Positions 13,054 through 24,819 of a stretch of 64,000 nucleotides of DNA are shown piece after piece. The notes beneath the pieces were generated by a model. The model saw only the letters and a list, made by a program, of their open reading frames with translations, did not search any database and had not been told where the DNA came from. The first letter of the stretch is position 1; every line of letters begins with the position of its first letter. A program made the translations under genes and the position numbers. Source of the stretch: Halichoerus grypus (Eukaryota; Chordata; Mammalia; Carnivora; Phocidae); contig NC_135714.1 in the NCBI RefSeq assembly GCF_964656455.1, positions 83,845,903 to 83,909,902 of the forward strand, in the 5' to 3' direction.

Positions 13054-13600
13054 ATCGAGAGCGGGTGCTACTGCACCCGGATCGGCGGCCGCGGAAGCGC
13101 GGGTCCCTCGGAAGAAGCCGGGCTCTCGCTCTCTCCGCCCGGGCCCCGCCCCCAGGTCAGCTGAGCGGCTGGGACCGCCCCGGCCCCCGAGGCTGCGCGG
13201 GCTGGCGGTGAGCGCCGAGCTCTGGTGGCTGGGCAGAATCTGGTCCCGGGCTGGTACCTCTGCAGTCTGGGCAGTTCTCAGCGCTTGTTCCTGCTGCTCC
13301 GATGTCTGAACAGGAGGCGAGAACTGTGCAGGGTAATTGGGACACACAGATCCCTGGGCACAAAGTGGCGCGCAAAGCCTCGGGGAGCTCAAGGACAGAC
13401 AATAGGATGACGAGACACAGCTAGAGAGGCTCCTAACGGCTTCAGAGAAGGGAAACACCGAGACACTCGCCGCCTCAACTCCCCCAAATTTCCCCAGACC
13501 CTCATCCACACTGCAAGGGCCTGCCTGGCGGCCGTAACGCTCACCTCCTGCAGCTCCACAGGTGGGCTCAGAGCGTACTCCCACCCTTCAAAGAGTAGAC
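13054..13600 (-). promoter_or_regulatory. MANBA: MANBA promoter and 5' UTR, small CpG-rich region
   Basis: GC- and CpG-rich block directly upstream of the MANBA start, with GC boxes (GCCCCGCCCCC at 13143-13153 and another near 13173) and no clear TATA box. This is typical of a housekeeping lysosomal gene. The transcription start is not determined. The CpG-rich stretch also covers exon 1, down to about 12840. Confidence 0.7.
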
Positions 13601-14284
13601 GGTGACTAAAATTACCTCATTCGTAGAGTCATTTTGAAGGCTGAGAAAATCCGTGCACAGCGTGCAGCGTGGGGCCTGGCCCAGAGATAAACAGTTAGTT
13701 ACTGTTAGTGGACTACGACCCTCTGTTTTTAAAAAGCCTCACAGAGGAGGCTTCCTGAGGTTCCAGAAATTTGCCCTAAATGCGCTGGCAAATTTAAAAT
13801 CCTCTGCCGCTCAGTGAGTGTGAGACTTGAACTGAAAAGTTTCTGAACTCACAAATGTAGACAGTACATTTTTTTCAGGTTGTTATAAGCATAAAATGAA
13901 TTAACATGTATAGCTGTTCCTACCAACGCAGGGGTACCCAAGGAATACCACAGGCTTATTTCAGGTTTCATTGTCACGTGGTCTACTTAAGTCCCATTTT
14001 GCAATAGGATGTAACAGTGATCCTAGGAAGGTGACACGGAATTTTACATTACATAAAATAGATTTATTCCTGTGCTGATGTTATCTCCCTTGTTTCCATA
14101 TTTAGGAGGAAGCCTTTTAAGAGTTCTCCCTTCATCAAATCTGAGCTTTATTTTGGCTATTTATAATGACCCTGGAATTGCCTGAATCTGTAGACACAGG
14201 GCAGTATTTTACTTTTACAGAGTCATTATTTTTCATAAGCCTAGCATCTTGGCTTTAGGGATATTATGGATTATCTAGTCCAAG

Positions 14285-14400
14285 CCTCTGGTTTTACAGC
14301 TGAGGGAACAGAGTCCAAAGCGGTCAGGTGACTTGCCTGTCATACAGTGGCAGGCAGGACCAAAATTCTCCAATTCTGGCTTAGTCTCCTTGTAGTAGAG
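14285..14400 (-). repeat. MIR remnant
   Basis: TTTTACAGCTGAGGGAACAG, GGTCAGGTGACTTGCC and CAGTGGCAGGCAGG follow antisense MIR. Confidence 0.6.
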
Positions 14401-14681
14401 CCTATTGATATTGAGAAGGCTCTGGCTGGCTCAAAGCCTTCCTCACTTCAGCGGCGTTCTTTTGATAGGAACAAAGCTCTCAATTAAAATAATATGCCAT
14501 AACTCAGTGCATTAAATAGTCAGCCCTGGTCTGTTTAAAACTAATAACAAGACATAACAGCAAGAGTAGTACAGGAATTTTTTCATAAATCTCAGAGATT
14601 CCATTAAGCCAGGTCAAAGGAAAACTCATCCCAGCAAGTATGTTTCGATATATTCTGTTGTTCTATTAGGAAATAGTTTAA

Positions 14682-14899
14682 TGTGGCGCCTGAGTGGCTC
14701 AGTCAGTTAAGCGTCTGCCTTTAGCTCAGGTCATGATCTCAGGGTTCTGGGCTCAAGCCCCAAATCAGGCTGCTGCTCAGCGGGAAGCCTGCTTCTCCCT
14801 CTCCCCAACCTCCCCCCCCACCCCTGCTCATGCACGCGCTCACTCTCTCTTAAATAAATAAATAAATAAATAAAATCTTTAAAAAAAAAAAAGAAAAAG
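14682..14899 (+). mobile_element. Carnivore SINE with about 10-bp TSD
   Basis: Head GTGGCGCCTGAGTGGCTCAG, CT/C-rich middle and a (TAAA)n tail. The target AAATAGTTTA is repeated on both sides (14671-14680 and about 14900-14909). Confidence 0.9.
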
Positions 14900-16019
14900 A
14901 AATAGTTTAAGGAATCTACTTTAAGAAAAAAATAAGAATACACACTTATCATTTCTCTTTTCATTCCAGGACACAAACATGGCATGACTTGGATTGCTTC
15001 ACCTTGAAATCAGAGAGCTTTGAGAAAATCAAACCCCTAATAAGTATTCTGCCTAAAGTTTGGATTGGCACAGGTAATATAATGAATTTTCATTTTGTTA
15101 TAGGATAATTTTTTGTCCATTATTTCCAGGAAGAATAAATCTTATTTTTAGCCATAAAAATTTTTAACTTAAGTAACTTAAAGCCACAATATGAAAAACA
15201 ATTTTAAAAAATAGTCACAAGTCCTTACACTGTATAAATGGATTCTATTTTATCATCTCATTTGATGCTTTCTAAAATTCAAATTGTTTAGATCAAACGA
15301 TAGTTTCCTGGTTTAAAAAGACAAGGCTTATAGAAGTTAAATGATATGCAGGGTCAGCATCCTGCTACAGAAGACCAATGAGGGCTTTTTGGCTCACATG
15401 GCAATGCTTCCAATCATCTCTAAATATATGAAGTTGGTAAACTCATTAGATTAGAACACCAAGGTATACCAAGGCCAAAGATGTTCCAATCCCATGAGAT
15501 AATTACATAAATTATAATGAGGGGAAGAAAAATGACTCAGAGTGTCTGCTTAATCCCCAAAGCTAGGGATAGTAGGCCAGAAGTATCTCCCTAGAAAGTT
15601 ATACAAAGAACTCTTAAACTCAACAGTAAGTTCACAAATAACCTGGCTAAAAAATGGACCAGAGACCTTAGCAGACAAGTCACCTAAGAAGATATACAGA
15701 TGGCAAATAAACATATGAAAAGATGTTCCACATCATATATCATCAAGGAAATGCAATTAAAACAACAATGAGATACCCCTACACACCTATTAGAATGACC
15801 AAAATCCAAAACACTGACAACACCAAATGTTGACAAGGATGTGGAGAAACAGGAACTCTCATTCATTGTTGATGTGAATACAGAATGGTAAAACCACTTT
15901 GGAAGATACTTTGGTGGTTTGTTACAGAATTAAATATGCACTTACCTTATGATCCAGCAATCACAATGCTTGATATTTACCCAAAGGAGTTGAAAACTTA
16001 TGTCCATACAAAAATATGC

Positions 16020-16212
16020 GGGGGCATATGGGTGACTCAGTCAGTTAAGCATCTGACTCTTGATTTCAGCTCAGGTCATGATCTCAGTGAGATCAAGGCC
16101 GGGCATGGAGCCTGCTTAAGATTCTCGCTCCCTCTGCCCCTCCCCCCCCCAACTCGTGTGTGCATGCATGCATGCATGCTTGCTTTCTCTGTAAAAAAAA
16201 ATTTTTTTTAAA
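16020..16212 (+). mobile_element. Carnivore SINE, degraded
   Basis: GGGGGCATATGGGTGACTCAG head, and a CT/C-rich middle with a GCAT repeat before the A tail. The TSD is not clear. It is inserted in the old L1. Confidence 0.8.
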
Positions 16213-16357
16213 TGCATGTGGATGTCTATAGTAGTTTTATTTGTAACTGTTAAAACCTGGAAGCAACCAAGATGTCCTTCAGTTGGTGAATGGATAAATA
16301 AACTGTGGTATGTCTGAACAATGGAATATTATTCAGTGCTAAAAAGAAATGAACTAT

Positions 16358-16860
16358 GAGCACTGGGTGTTATATGTAACTAATGAATCATTGAACACTA
16401 CATCAAAAACTAATGATGTACTGGGGCACCTGGGTGGCTCAGTCGTTAAGCCTCTGCCTTCAGCTCAGGTCATGATCTCGGGGTCCTGGGATCGAGCCCC
16501 TCATCGGGCTCCCTGCTCTGCGGGAAGCCTGCTTCTCCCTCTCCCACTCCCCCTGCCTGTGTTCCCTCTCTCACTGTGTCTCTCTCTGTCAAATAAATAA
16601 ATAAAATCTTTAAAAAAAAACAACAACCTAATGATGTACTATATGTTGGCTAACTGAACATTAAAACAAAGAAAATAAATTTGAAGAAAAGTGAGTCAAA
16701 AAAATCTTATGACCAATAAAGATATCATATAACAGTGTATTACTATGTATTATATATAAAATTTTGACACAAAAATGATGTTTGTTATTTTGATTGCATT
16801 TCAAAACTAATAAATTAATCTTGAAAAACAAAACAAAAAAACTAAAAACAAACAAACAAA
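16358..16860 (+). mobile_element. Young L1 3' end with apparent 3' transduction, 17-bp TSD
   Basis: Begins with the carnivore L1 3' UTR form GAGCACTGGGTGTTATATG, interrupted by a SINE, and resumes through GTTGGCTAACTGAACATT. About 130-160 bases of non-L1 sequence follow, with an AATAAA (near 16810) and an A-rich tail. The whole unit is flanked by an exact 17-base duplication at 16341-16357 and 16861-16877. Confidence 0.8.
16423..16627 (+). mobile_element. Carnivore SINE nested in young L1, 13-bp TSD
   Basis: Complete SINE with an AAATAAATAAATAAAATC tail. An exact 13-base duplication lies at 16410-16422 and 16628-16640. Confidence 0.93.
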
Positions 16861-17489
16861 AAAAAGAAATGAACTATCAAGCTGTGAAAAAGAGGGAGGA
16901 AACTTAAATGCATATTACAAAGTAGAAGAAGCCAATCTGAAAAGGCTATATAAAATATGATTCCAACTATATGACACTCCGGAAAAAGTAAAACTATGGA
17001 GACAGTAAAAAAGATGAGAAGTAAAAAGATGCCAGGGGTTAGGGAGGGATGAATATATGGAGCACGGAGGACTTTTAGGGCAGTGAAACTACTCTGTATA
17101 ACCATAATAGTGGATATATATCGCTATACTTTTGTCAAAACCCATAGAATGTACAACACCGTGAGTGAAGTGCAATGTCAACTATAGACTTTGGGTGATA
17201 ACGTAGGTTCATCAGTGGTAACAAATATACAATTGTAGTGGGGGATATGATAACGGGGAAGGCTGTGTATGTATGGGAGCAGGGAATGTATGGGAAATCT
17301 CTGTATTTTTCATTCAATTATGCTGTTAACTTAAAATTGCTCTAAAAATAGTCTATTAAAATATATATTTCTAGAAATTCCATGGGTCAAAGAAATAAGA
17401 CTTCCTGTGACTTGTCATGTAAAGATCTTGGAAGTCATCACTGCATCCTAAAAATAAGTAAAAAGCTGAACTGAAAATCACTAACTCTT

Positions 17490-19710
17490 CTTAGATCCAT
17501 CAGAGAATTCAGGTGACAGCAAACCACTACCCCCAAAACTGGAGAGACAGGTGGATACAGAGAATCACAGCTTACCAAAGCAGAAACCCATGAGCAGAAA
17601 GCTCCTCAGGAACAGGTACTAGGGTAGGAAAACCTAAACTATAAATGATGAATTGCTGGAAGTTGAGAGTTAAAAACTCTTATCAGGGCCCAGTCTTAGG
17701 GGGTTACCCATGCTTTTGTGAGTTTTGCTTTATGGAGCTTAACCAAGTTCTCACACTGAAGATTAGAGAACAATTCCCTGATACTTCAGCAGGGGGAGGG
17801 GAAAAGGAACCATTTTGAAATACATCAGATGATTCTGTTCTTCTTAACAGGACCTGTCATCAAGAGAAACTATTTAACCAAAGCCTAACTAAACCTTTGG
17901 GGTTTTATCAGGGTCTAACCAACCTAGAAGAAGGGAAATACCAACTCCAGCCCTCTCTAGCTATCCTGCCCACTAAGGAGGTGAAAAAAAAAATGAGAAG
18001 CTCTTATGAAGTTCATAGCTCAGGGCACAAGCTCACTAAAAACCTAAGCCTAATCATAGGACTATAGAAAGCTTCCCCTCTCTTGGGGCACCTGGGTGGC
18101 TCAGTCAGTTAAGTGTCCGATTCTTGATTTCAGCCCAGGGTCATGGAATTGAGCCCCACAATGGGATCTGCACTCAGTGTGGAGTCTGCTTGTCTCTCTC
18201 CCTCTGCTCCTCCCTCCTCTCTAAAATAAATAAATAAAATCTTAAAAAAAAAAAAAAAAAGCTTCTCCTCTCCCCACATCCTCCCATCATATCACCAAAG
18301 GCCTATTTACCACAGTTCCTTTCACCCAGAACACCATGTATGGCTTTCAACAAAAAATTACAATGCAAAAAACACAATTTAAAGAGGCAGAGCAAGTACT
18401 AGAACCAGACTCAGATATGGCAGGGATATAGGATTAACAGGCCAGGAATTTAAAATAACTAACTATGATTAATATGCTAAGGGTTTTAATGGATAAATAG
18501 CATGATAGAACAAATGGGGAATGTAAGCACAGGGAGTCTAAGAAAGAAATTCTAAGGAAGACTCACAAAGAAATACTAGAAACTAAAAACATGGAGAAAA
18601 ATGAAGAATGTCTTTGATGGGCTCATTAATTAACTAGAGATGGCAGTGGAGAAAATCTCTGAACTTTAGGATATGTCAACAGAAACTTCCCAAATCAAAA
18701 AGTGAAGAAAAAAGACTGGGGGAAAAAATGGAATAGAATATTCAAGGACTGTGGAAGAACTTAAAAAGGTGGAACAAACAATGTGAATATGAGTAGGAGA
18801 GGAAAAAGAGAAAGGAACAGAAGCAATATTTGAAGCAATAATGACCGAGAATCTGCCCCGAATTAATATCAGAGGACAAATCACAGGTCCAGGAAACTCA
18901 GAGAACACCAATCGGAATAAATGACAAAAACAAAACAAAACAACAACAACACCCAAAGAAATACAACTAGGCATATCATATTCAAACTTTAGAAAACCAA
19001 AGATAAAGAAAAAATCTTGAAAGAGCAAGCAGGGGAAAAAAACCCTACATTTGGAGGAATAAAAATAAGATTACATCTAATTTCCCTTCAAAAACCATGC
19101 AAGCAAGAAGACAGTAGAGTGAAATGTATAGTGTTGAGGGAAAAAAAAAAAAGCATCACCAAACTAGAATCCTGTATCCTGCTAAATTATCCTTCAGAAG
19201 TGAAGGAGAAATAAAGATTTTCTTAGACAAACAGAAAATGAGGGAGTATGTTGTCAATATACCTGCCTTGCAAGAAATGTAAAAAGAAGTTCATCAGAGA
19301 GAAAGCAAATGATATAGGTTCAAAAACTTATATCTACATAAAGAAACGAAGAGCATTAGAGAAGGAATAAATGAAGATAAAATTAAAACTTTTATTTTTC
19401 CTGTTCTTAATTGATCTAATAGATAACAGTGTTCAAAATAATAACAGTGACAATGTATTTGATGATTATAGCTTGAATATAAGTAAAATGATTGCCTGTA
19501 ATGACACAAGGGACCGGGCGGGAGGAACTAGGAATACTTTGTTACTATAAAGCACTTGCACTACCCATGAAGCAGTATGCTGTGTTTTGAGTGTGGACTT
19601 TGACAGTGGAGTTGTAAAAGGTATATTGCAAACTCTAGGGCAACCACCAAAAAAAAGTTTAAAAACAATAATTCATATGCTAATTCAGTAAGTAAAGGAA
19701 GTAAATAGTG
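17490..19710 (+). mobile_element. HAL1/L1-like element, 5' region and ORF1-like part, degraded
   Basis: Sense remnant. AAATACCAACTCCAGCCC and CTATCCTGCCCACTAAGGA resemble an L1/HAL1 5' region. From about 18360 the A-rich ORF1-like body runs through ATCCTGTATCCTGCTAAAT, TTCTTAGACAAACAGAAAAT and CTGCCTTGCAAGAAATGTAA. It has many stops. A SINE sits at 18085-18257. The assignment to HAL1 rather than an old L1 is uncertain. Confidence 0.5.
18085..18257 (+). mobile_element. Carnivore SINE
   Basis: Head GGGGCACCTGGGTGGCTCAG, short CT-rich middle and A17-type tail. Flanked by AAGCTTCCCCTCTC and AAGCTTCTCCTCTC, a TSD with one mismatch. Confidence 0.9.
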
Positions 19711-19718
19711 TACAGATT

Positions 19719-20370
19719 GTGAGGGAAGATACAAAACTATCTTTGTTTACAGATGATATGATTGTGTATGTAGAAAATCTGAAAGAACAACAAAACCTCT
19801 GGGACGAGTATGCAATTTATAGCAAAGCTGCAGGATACACGGCTAATATACAAAAGTCTATTATTTTCCTATATATCAGCAATGAAAAATTGGAATTTGA
19901 AATAATAAATGCAACACTATTTACATTAGCACCGCAAAAATGAAGCATTCAATATAAATTAACAAAAATGTATAGGATCTATATGTAAACCTACAAAACT
20001 CTGATGAAAGCAATCAAAGAAGAACTGAATAAGTGGAGAGATAACTCTATGTTCACAGATAGGAAGACTCAATATTGTCAAGAAGTCAGTTCTTCCCAAC
20101 ATGATTTATAGATTCAATGGAATCCCAATTAAAATCCCAGCTAGTTATTTTGTGGATTTTGACAGACTGATTCTCAAGTTTATAGGAGGAGGCAAAAGGC
20201 CCAGAATAACTAAGACAATATTGAAGAAGGCAAACAAAATTGAACACTATCCTATCAGGAGCTCAACTAATTTGGGAGAGACGAGCTGCCAAGTGTTGGA
20301 ACAATCAATCAAACCAATAAGGAGCCAAAATGAAAGTAACAGTGAAGCCTTTAAACACTTATTGTGATAG
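19719..20370 (+). pseudogene. L1 ORF2 (reverse transcriptase) remnant
   Basis: Open frame 19719-19943 shows KLSLFTDDMIVYVENLKEQQ, the position of the catalytic FADD box of L1 reverse transcriptase (here FTDD), then AAGYTANIQKSIIFLY. After a stop, 20101-20367 continues with MIYRFNGIPIKIPASYFVDF. It is 5'- and 3'-incomplete and broken by stops, so not active. Confidence 0.8.
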
Positions 20371-20799
20371 TATGAACAAAAGGCTAAAACAGAGAAGATG
20401 CCAGCTCCCCCCTGCATCATTTCCCCCATGAAATGGCATACCAATTGAGGGTCAGGTGCATCAGCAGAGATGTGGGCATTGTCTCACTGTTGAGGGAACC
20501 CTGAACAAAAGGCTCTGGCTGCTTTATGGACCCTAGGGGGAGAGAGGAGAGGAAGGGCTAGGAGTAGAAAATTACTGGGTACTGAGTCTAAGTAGGGATA
20601 AATGTGTTTAAGGTTTCCCACTTGTCCTGCCCAATAAGGAGATACCAGCAGAGTCAGCTGAACAGGACATTTTCCCAAGACCTCAGATAAAGAGACCTAG
20701 GAATGAAGTTACAGGGACTGGGAATGTAAATATGTGAAGAGAATGAACAGCCAGAGGGACATCAGTTCTTCACAGCAACTCCCTTTAGAGATTGTAATA

Positions 20800-23062
20800 C
20801 TTGGCTGTATACCAAGTCTGGCATGAGGGAATGATTTTTTCCCATGAGGCCTGTCAGGTAAAGCCTTGTAATTGCCTATGGTCAGGCCTGAAAAATTATA
20901 CTTACATCATGCGATCCAACAAATCTGATAGTCCTGGAGATTTATCCATGGAGGATATAGAGAGTTTGGGGCAAACTCCAATAGAAGAGTCTCGTTGTAG
21001 ATCCTTATATTCTGGAACAAAGCTATGTACTTCACCATAAAGATCCTACTCTGAAAAATATGTCCTAGTATGCTACTGGGTCTTAGCAAAGACCAAACTT
21101 CTGACCATGGTACATTAAAGGGCTATGCAGCCTGAACTGAGGATTATCAAATCAACCAAGTCATAAAGCTGGGCAGAAGCATCAATGTCCCATTGTATGT
21201 AGGAAGTGATATATTCAAACTCAAGCAAAGCCCAAAGGACTCAAGTAAACTACATGAATAAGTGGTCTAGCCTTCCATGTCACTTATCTCTGCTGCACTG
21301 ATGACCTCAAGGGGAGTTCCTTATGACCAACTAACAGAGGCCTGATTCACATGTAGGTTGGTGCAATGTATATTGGAACTAGCCATAAAAGGATAGCTGC
21401 CAGCCACATTACAGTCCCATTCAGGAATGGCCCTGCCTGACATTGGTGAAAGGAAATCTTCTCATCACACAGAGTTGTGAGACCTATGTTTGATTTTTCA
21501 CTTCATGTGAAAGGAGAGGTAGCCTGAGCTACAGTTATATATTGAACATTTGAGCAGAGCCAAAATGTTTGGTTGGGGCCTTAAAAGGGCCTTAGAAGAG
21601 GAGTGCCTGGGTGGCTCAGTTGGTTGAGTTTCCGACTCTTGATTTCAGCTCAGGTCATGACCTCGGGGTCACAAGGTCGAGCCCCATGTTGGGCTCCACG
21701 CTCAGCAGTGAGTCTGCTTCTCTCCCTCTCCTTTTGCCCCTCCCCCCGCTTGTGCTCTCTCTCTCTCTCTCTCTATCTCTAAAATAAATAAATAAATCTT
21801 TTAAAAAAGGGAACCTTAAAAGAAATGAGAGTGGAAAATAGGTGACATGGAGGTCTGGGTAGATAATATGTGGAGGGACACAATAGGCATGGGCACAACA
21901 CACGCAGTTTCGTTGTTTCTCACATTAATGCTCACAAGAGAACACGTACCACAGAGGAGGGTCTTGAAAATCAAGTTCACAGAGAGCCCAGTTCTATGGA
22001 TTTTAGCCAGTCTCTGTGTGTACCACTCCAATACTTGACATTGAGCACATGAAGAAAGTGATCATAGGAGCAAAGATGAAAGCCAAGCACAGACCCAACA
22101 ACATGGGTTTTCTCTCACCAAAGATGATCTTACTTACCAACCAGCCAGAAGCAGAGACTGATGCTGAGTTCTAGATAATGGTACCAGCCAGCCCCCTGTT
22201 GGCAGATTGATTACACTCAACCCTTTCCTCCTTGTTGGAGCCATCAAATTGATTTACTGGAATTAATACATATTCTGAAAATGTTCTGCCTTCCCTGACT
22301 GCAGGTCTCCATAGCACCATCCTAAAGTTACAGAATTCTTTCTTTTGAAATGGTATCCCTATGACATTGCCTTAGAAAATAGGCCCACTCAATGTCAAAG
22401 GAAATGTGAAGATGGGCTCATGAACTTAAGAATCACGGATTTTACCAAGTACCCTGTCACCCAGGAGCTGCCATCCAGAATAAAACAAAACAAACAGCAA
22501 AACAGTGGAAATTTCAGCTTAGGTGTCAGCTGGAGGACAGTATCTTGTGAGGTTGGAGCCCTTTCCTTCAGAATGCAGTATATACACTGGTCTCTCGCCA
22601 ATATATCGTGCTGTGTCTCCCAGAATTAGAACACTCAGGTATAAGAACCAAGATGTAGAAGTAGCTGTTGCCTCTCTCATCATCATTATCAGTGACTCAC
22701 TAATGGAATTTGTGTTTCCTATTCCTGAAACTGTTGACTCTGTTAGGTCGGAAGTCTTGATTCCAGGGGTGAGAAAGGTATAGGGTTCCACCCAGTTGGA
22801 AGTTGTGACTAATATTTTGGAGTCACTTTGGGTTCCTCTTACTACTGGACAAACAGGTAAAAAAAAAAAAAAAACCCGTAGAGTTAATGTACTGGTTGGG
22901 GTAATGAATTCTGATTACCAGGTGAAGCTAGAGTTGCTACAGCCTAATGAATGCAGGGAGGATTATGTTCGGAACCTTGGGGAAGTCAGTGGAACATCTC
23001 TTACCACTTCCATGCCCAGTGTTAACTGTCATTGGGAAATTACAATAACCGTAACCCAGTAG
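20800..23062 (+). mobile_element. Degraded endogenous retrovirus pol remnant, ERVL-like with dUTPase segment
   Basis: Three pieces in sense. About 20800-21250 has broken pol-like sequence, plausibly the RNase H to integrase region. About 22080-22780 has integrase-like sequence ending in an open frame with LSPIYRAVSPRIR. 22796-23062 has a dUTPase-like stretch (GVMNSDYQVKLELLQPNE). An integrase followed by a dUTPase is characteristic of ERVL-class pol. Many stops and frameshifts and a SINE (21601-21808) interrupt it. No gag, env or paired LTR was recognised. It is an inert fossil and the assignment is by eye. Confidence 0.6.
21601..21808 (+). mobile_element. Carnivore SINE
   Basis: Head GTGCCTGGGTGGCTCAGTTG, a long CT repeat and an AAATAAATAAATAAATC tail. 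Inserted in the ERV remnant. The TSD is unclear (GGGCCTTA and GGAACCTTA). Confidence 0.88.
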
Positions 23063-23519
23063 AATCAAAACAACCCAGCATGCAACCTACGTGGGCCTCA
23101 GTAGCCCCAGGACCCAGGCCTAAATCAGTCCCATGGTTATTCTGGCTCCTGTCATCACTTTAAATCTCAGAGGAGGCACCATGCCACAGAAGCTAGAATC
23201 AGACATTCCCAGCAACTGCCCAAAGGTGCTTTCCTACTTTCTCTGACTCATTTCCCTTTTCCTACACTCTCACTATTTTGGGATTGTACCTCCCAAAGAA
23301 AACATTAACAATTAAACTTTGCCTCCATCTCTGTTTGCTAGGGAACTCCAACAAAGACAATCTTCTCTCTCAATTTCTATTCATTAGCTTACTTGATCAT
23401 TCTAGGCCGTCCAATAAAAATTAGACATCCAGAGCTGTTCAATAGAAATATAATGTATGACTCATAAGTAATTTTACAATATCTAGTAGTCACATTTTAA
23501 AAATCACATCTTAAAAAAA

Positions 23520-23608
23520 ACGTGGCTCAGGAGAGCATGACTCTTGATCTTGGGGTCATGAGTTCCAGCCCCACAGGGCGGGTAGAGATCCCTTAAAAAA
23601 AAAAAAAG
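23520..23608 (+). mobile_element. Carnivore SINE, short and degraded
   Basis: GTGGCTCAGGAGAGCATGAC, GACTCTTGATCTTGGGGTC and a CCCTT plus A13 end follow the short SINE form; the first bases are missing. Confidence 0.65.
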
Positions 23609-24819
23609 TAAAAGGAAACAGGTGAAATTAATTTTAATACATTTTATCTAAACCAATATATACAAAATATTATTTTAACATGTTGAATATAATTATTAGT
23701 GAGATATTTTACATTCTTTTTTTCATGTAAGGTTTCAAAATCTATTGTGAATTTTGTGCTTACAGCACATCTCAATTTGAATCCTAACTTTTGATCTGTA
23801 TTCAATATCATAACTTTTACAGTGAAAAAGATTCACATACCAATTTGTTCTGAAATATCGGGGGACAATTCTCCATGGATCTCATATTTTTGAACATCTT
23901 GTGAGCAGAGGCACTGGATACTTTTGTTCTGGACTATCTTGTAAAGGATATTTGTATTTCAAACAGCCTTGGAAGAAGAACACCCACCCATGTCTTACTT
24001 TAAGTAGTCAGGCAGAGAGCAAATTTTCTCTTCCAGTGCCTTTTTGTTCTATTTAGGCCCTCAGTGGTTTAGATGATGCTGAGTCACATCAAGGAGGACA
24101 ATCTGATTTACTTAGCCTACCGATTCAAATGCTAATCTCTTCTGGAAACGTCTTCACAGACACACCCAGAAATAATGTTTAACCAGTTATCTGGGCATCT
24201 TGTGTCCTAGTCAAGTTGACGCAAAAAAATCAACCATCACAGTGTACAGTTCAGTTGAGTTTGGCAAATGTATATACTTGTGTAATCACTACCCCCATTA
24301 AGAAACAAGACATTTAATCCTAGAAAGTTTCCTTGTGCTTCTTTCTAACCATATCTGCCCCCCACCCCTTCCCAGGTAACCACTTTTCTGATTTCTATCA
24401 CCATAGTTTAATTTTGTCTCTCCTTGAATGTCATGCAAATGGAATCGCACACTATGTTTTTTTTACTTCTGTTATTCAATGTAATGTTCTTCACATTTAT
24501 CCATGTCATTCATCCTTATTCTTGATAGATCTTTTTCTTGGTGTAGTATTCTAGGGTGATAGTTATTTTTCCTCAGTGCATTGAAGATAATATTCCACTA
24601 TCTTCTGTTTCCAAGATTTATTGAGAAATCTTTCATTTTTGCTCCTGAGTTGATCTACTTATTGTTTCTTTGCAGGTAACCTACTTTACCTGTGGGAGTG
24701 GCAGCTCTATGTGGATCCCCGGACTACAGGTGGGATGCGCACGGGCTGTGCAGAAGCTTGTAGAAGTGGGTTCTGGTGTATGACACTCCAGAACACAGGA
24801 AGCTGTGTGTAGGCCATAC

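Larger units (their letters stand above)
15590..17360 (+). mobile_element. Old L1 3' part (host of nested insertions)
   Basis: Sense L1 sequence from the ORF2 end through the 3' UTR: GGCAAATAAACATATGAAAAG, CAATGAGATACCCCTACAC, GATCCAGCAATCACAATGC, GAATGGATAAATAAACTG, AATGGAATATTATTCAG. After the insertion at 16358-16860 it resumes and ends near 17345. It is too degraded to code. Confidence 0.8.

Noticed and set aside
13154..13165. CLEAR (TFEB) element at the MANBA promoter
   Set aside because: GGTCAGCTGAGC only loosely resembles GTCACGTGAC; the central CG is replaced by GC, so it is not a supported site.
12554..13309. Several open frames over MANBA exon 1 (155 codons minus, 172 and 85 plus)
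   Set aside because: They are other-frame shadows of the GC-rich exon and promoter. Only the frame starting at 13053 gives a known protein.
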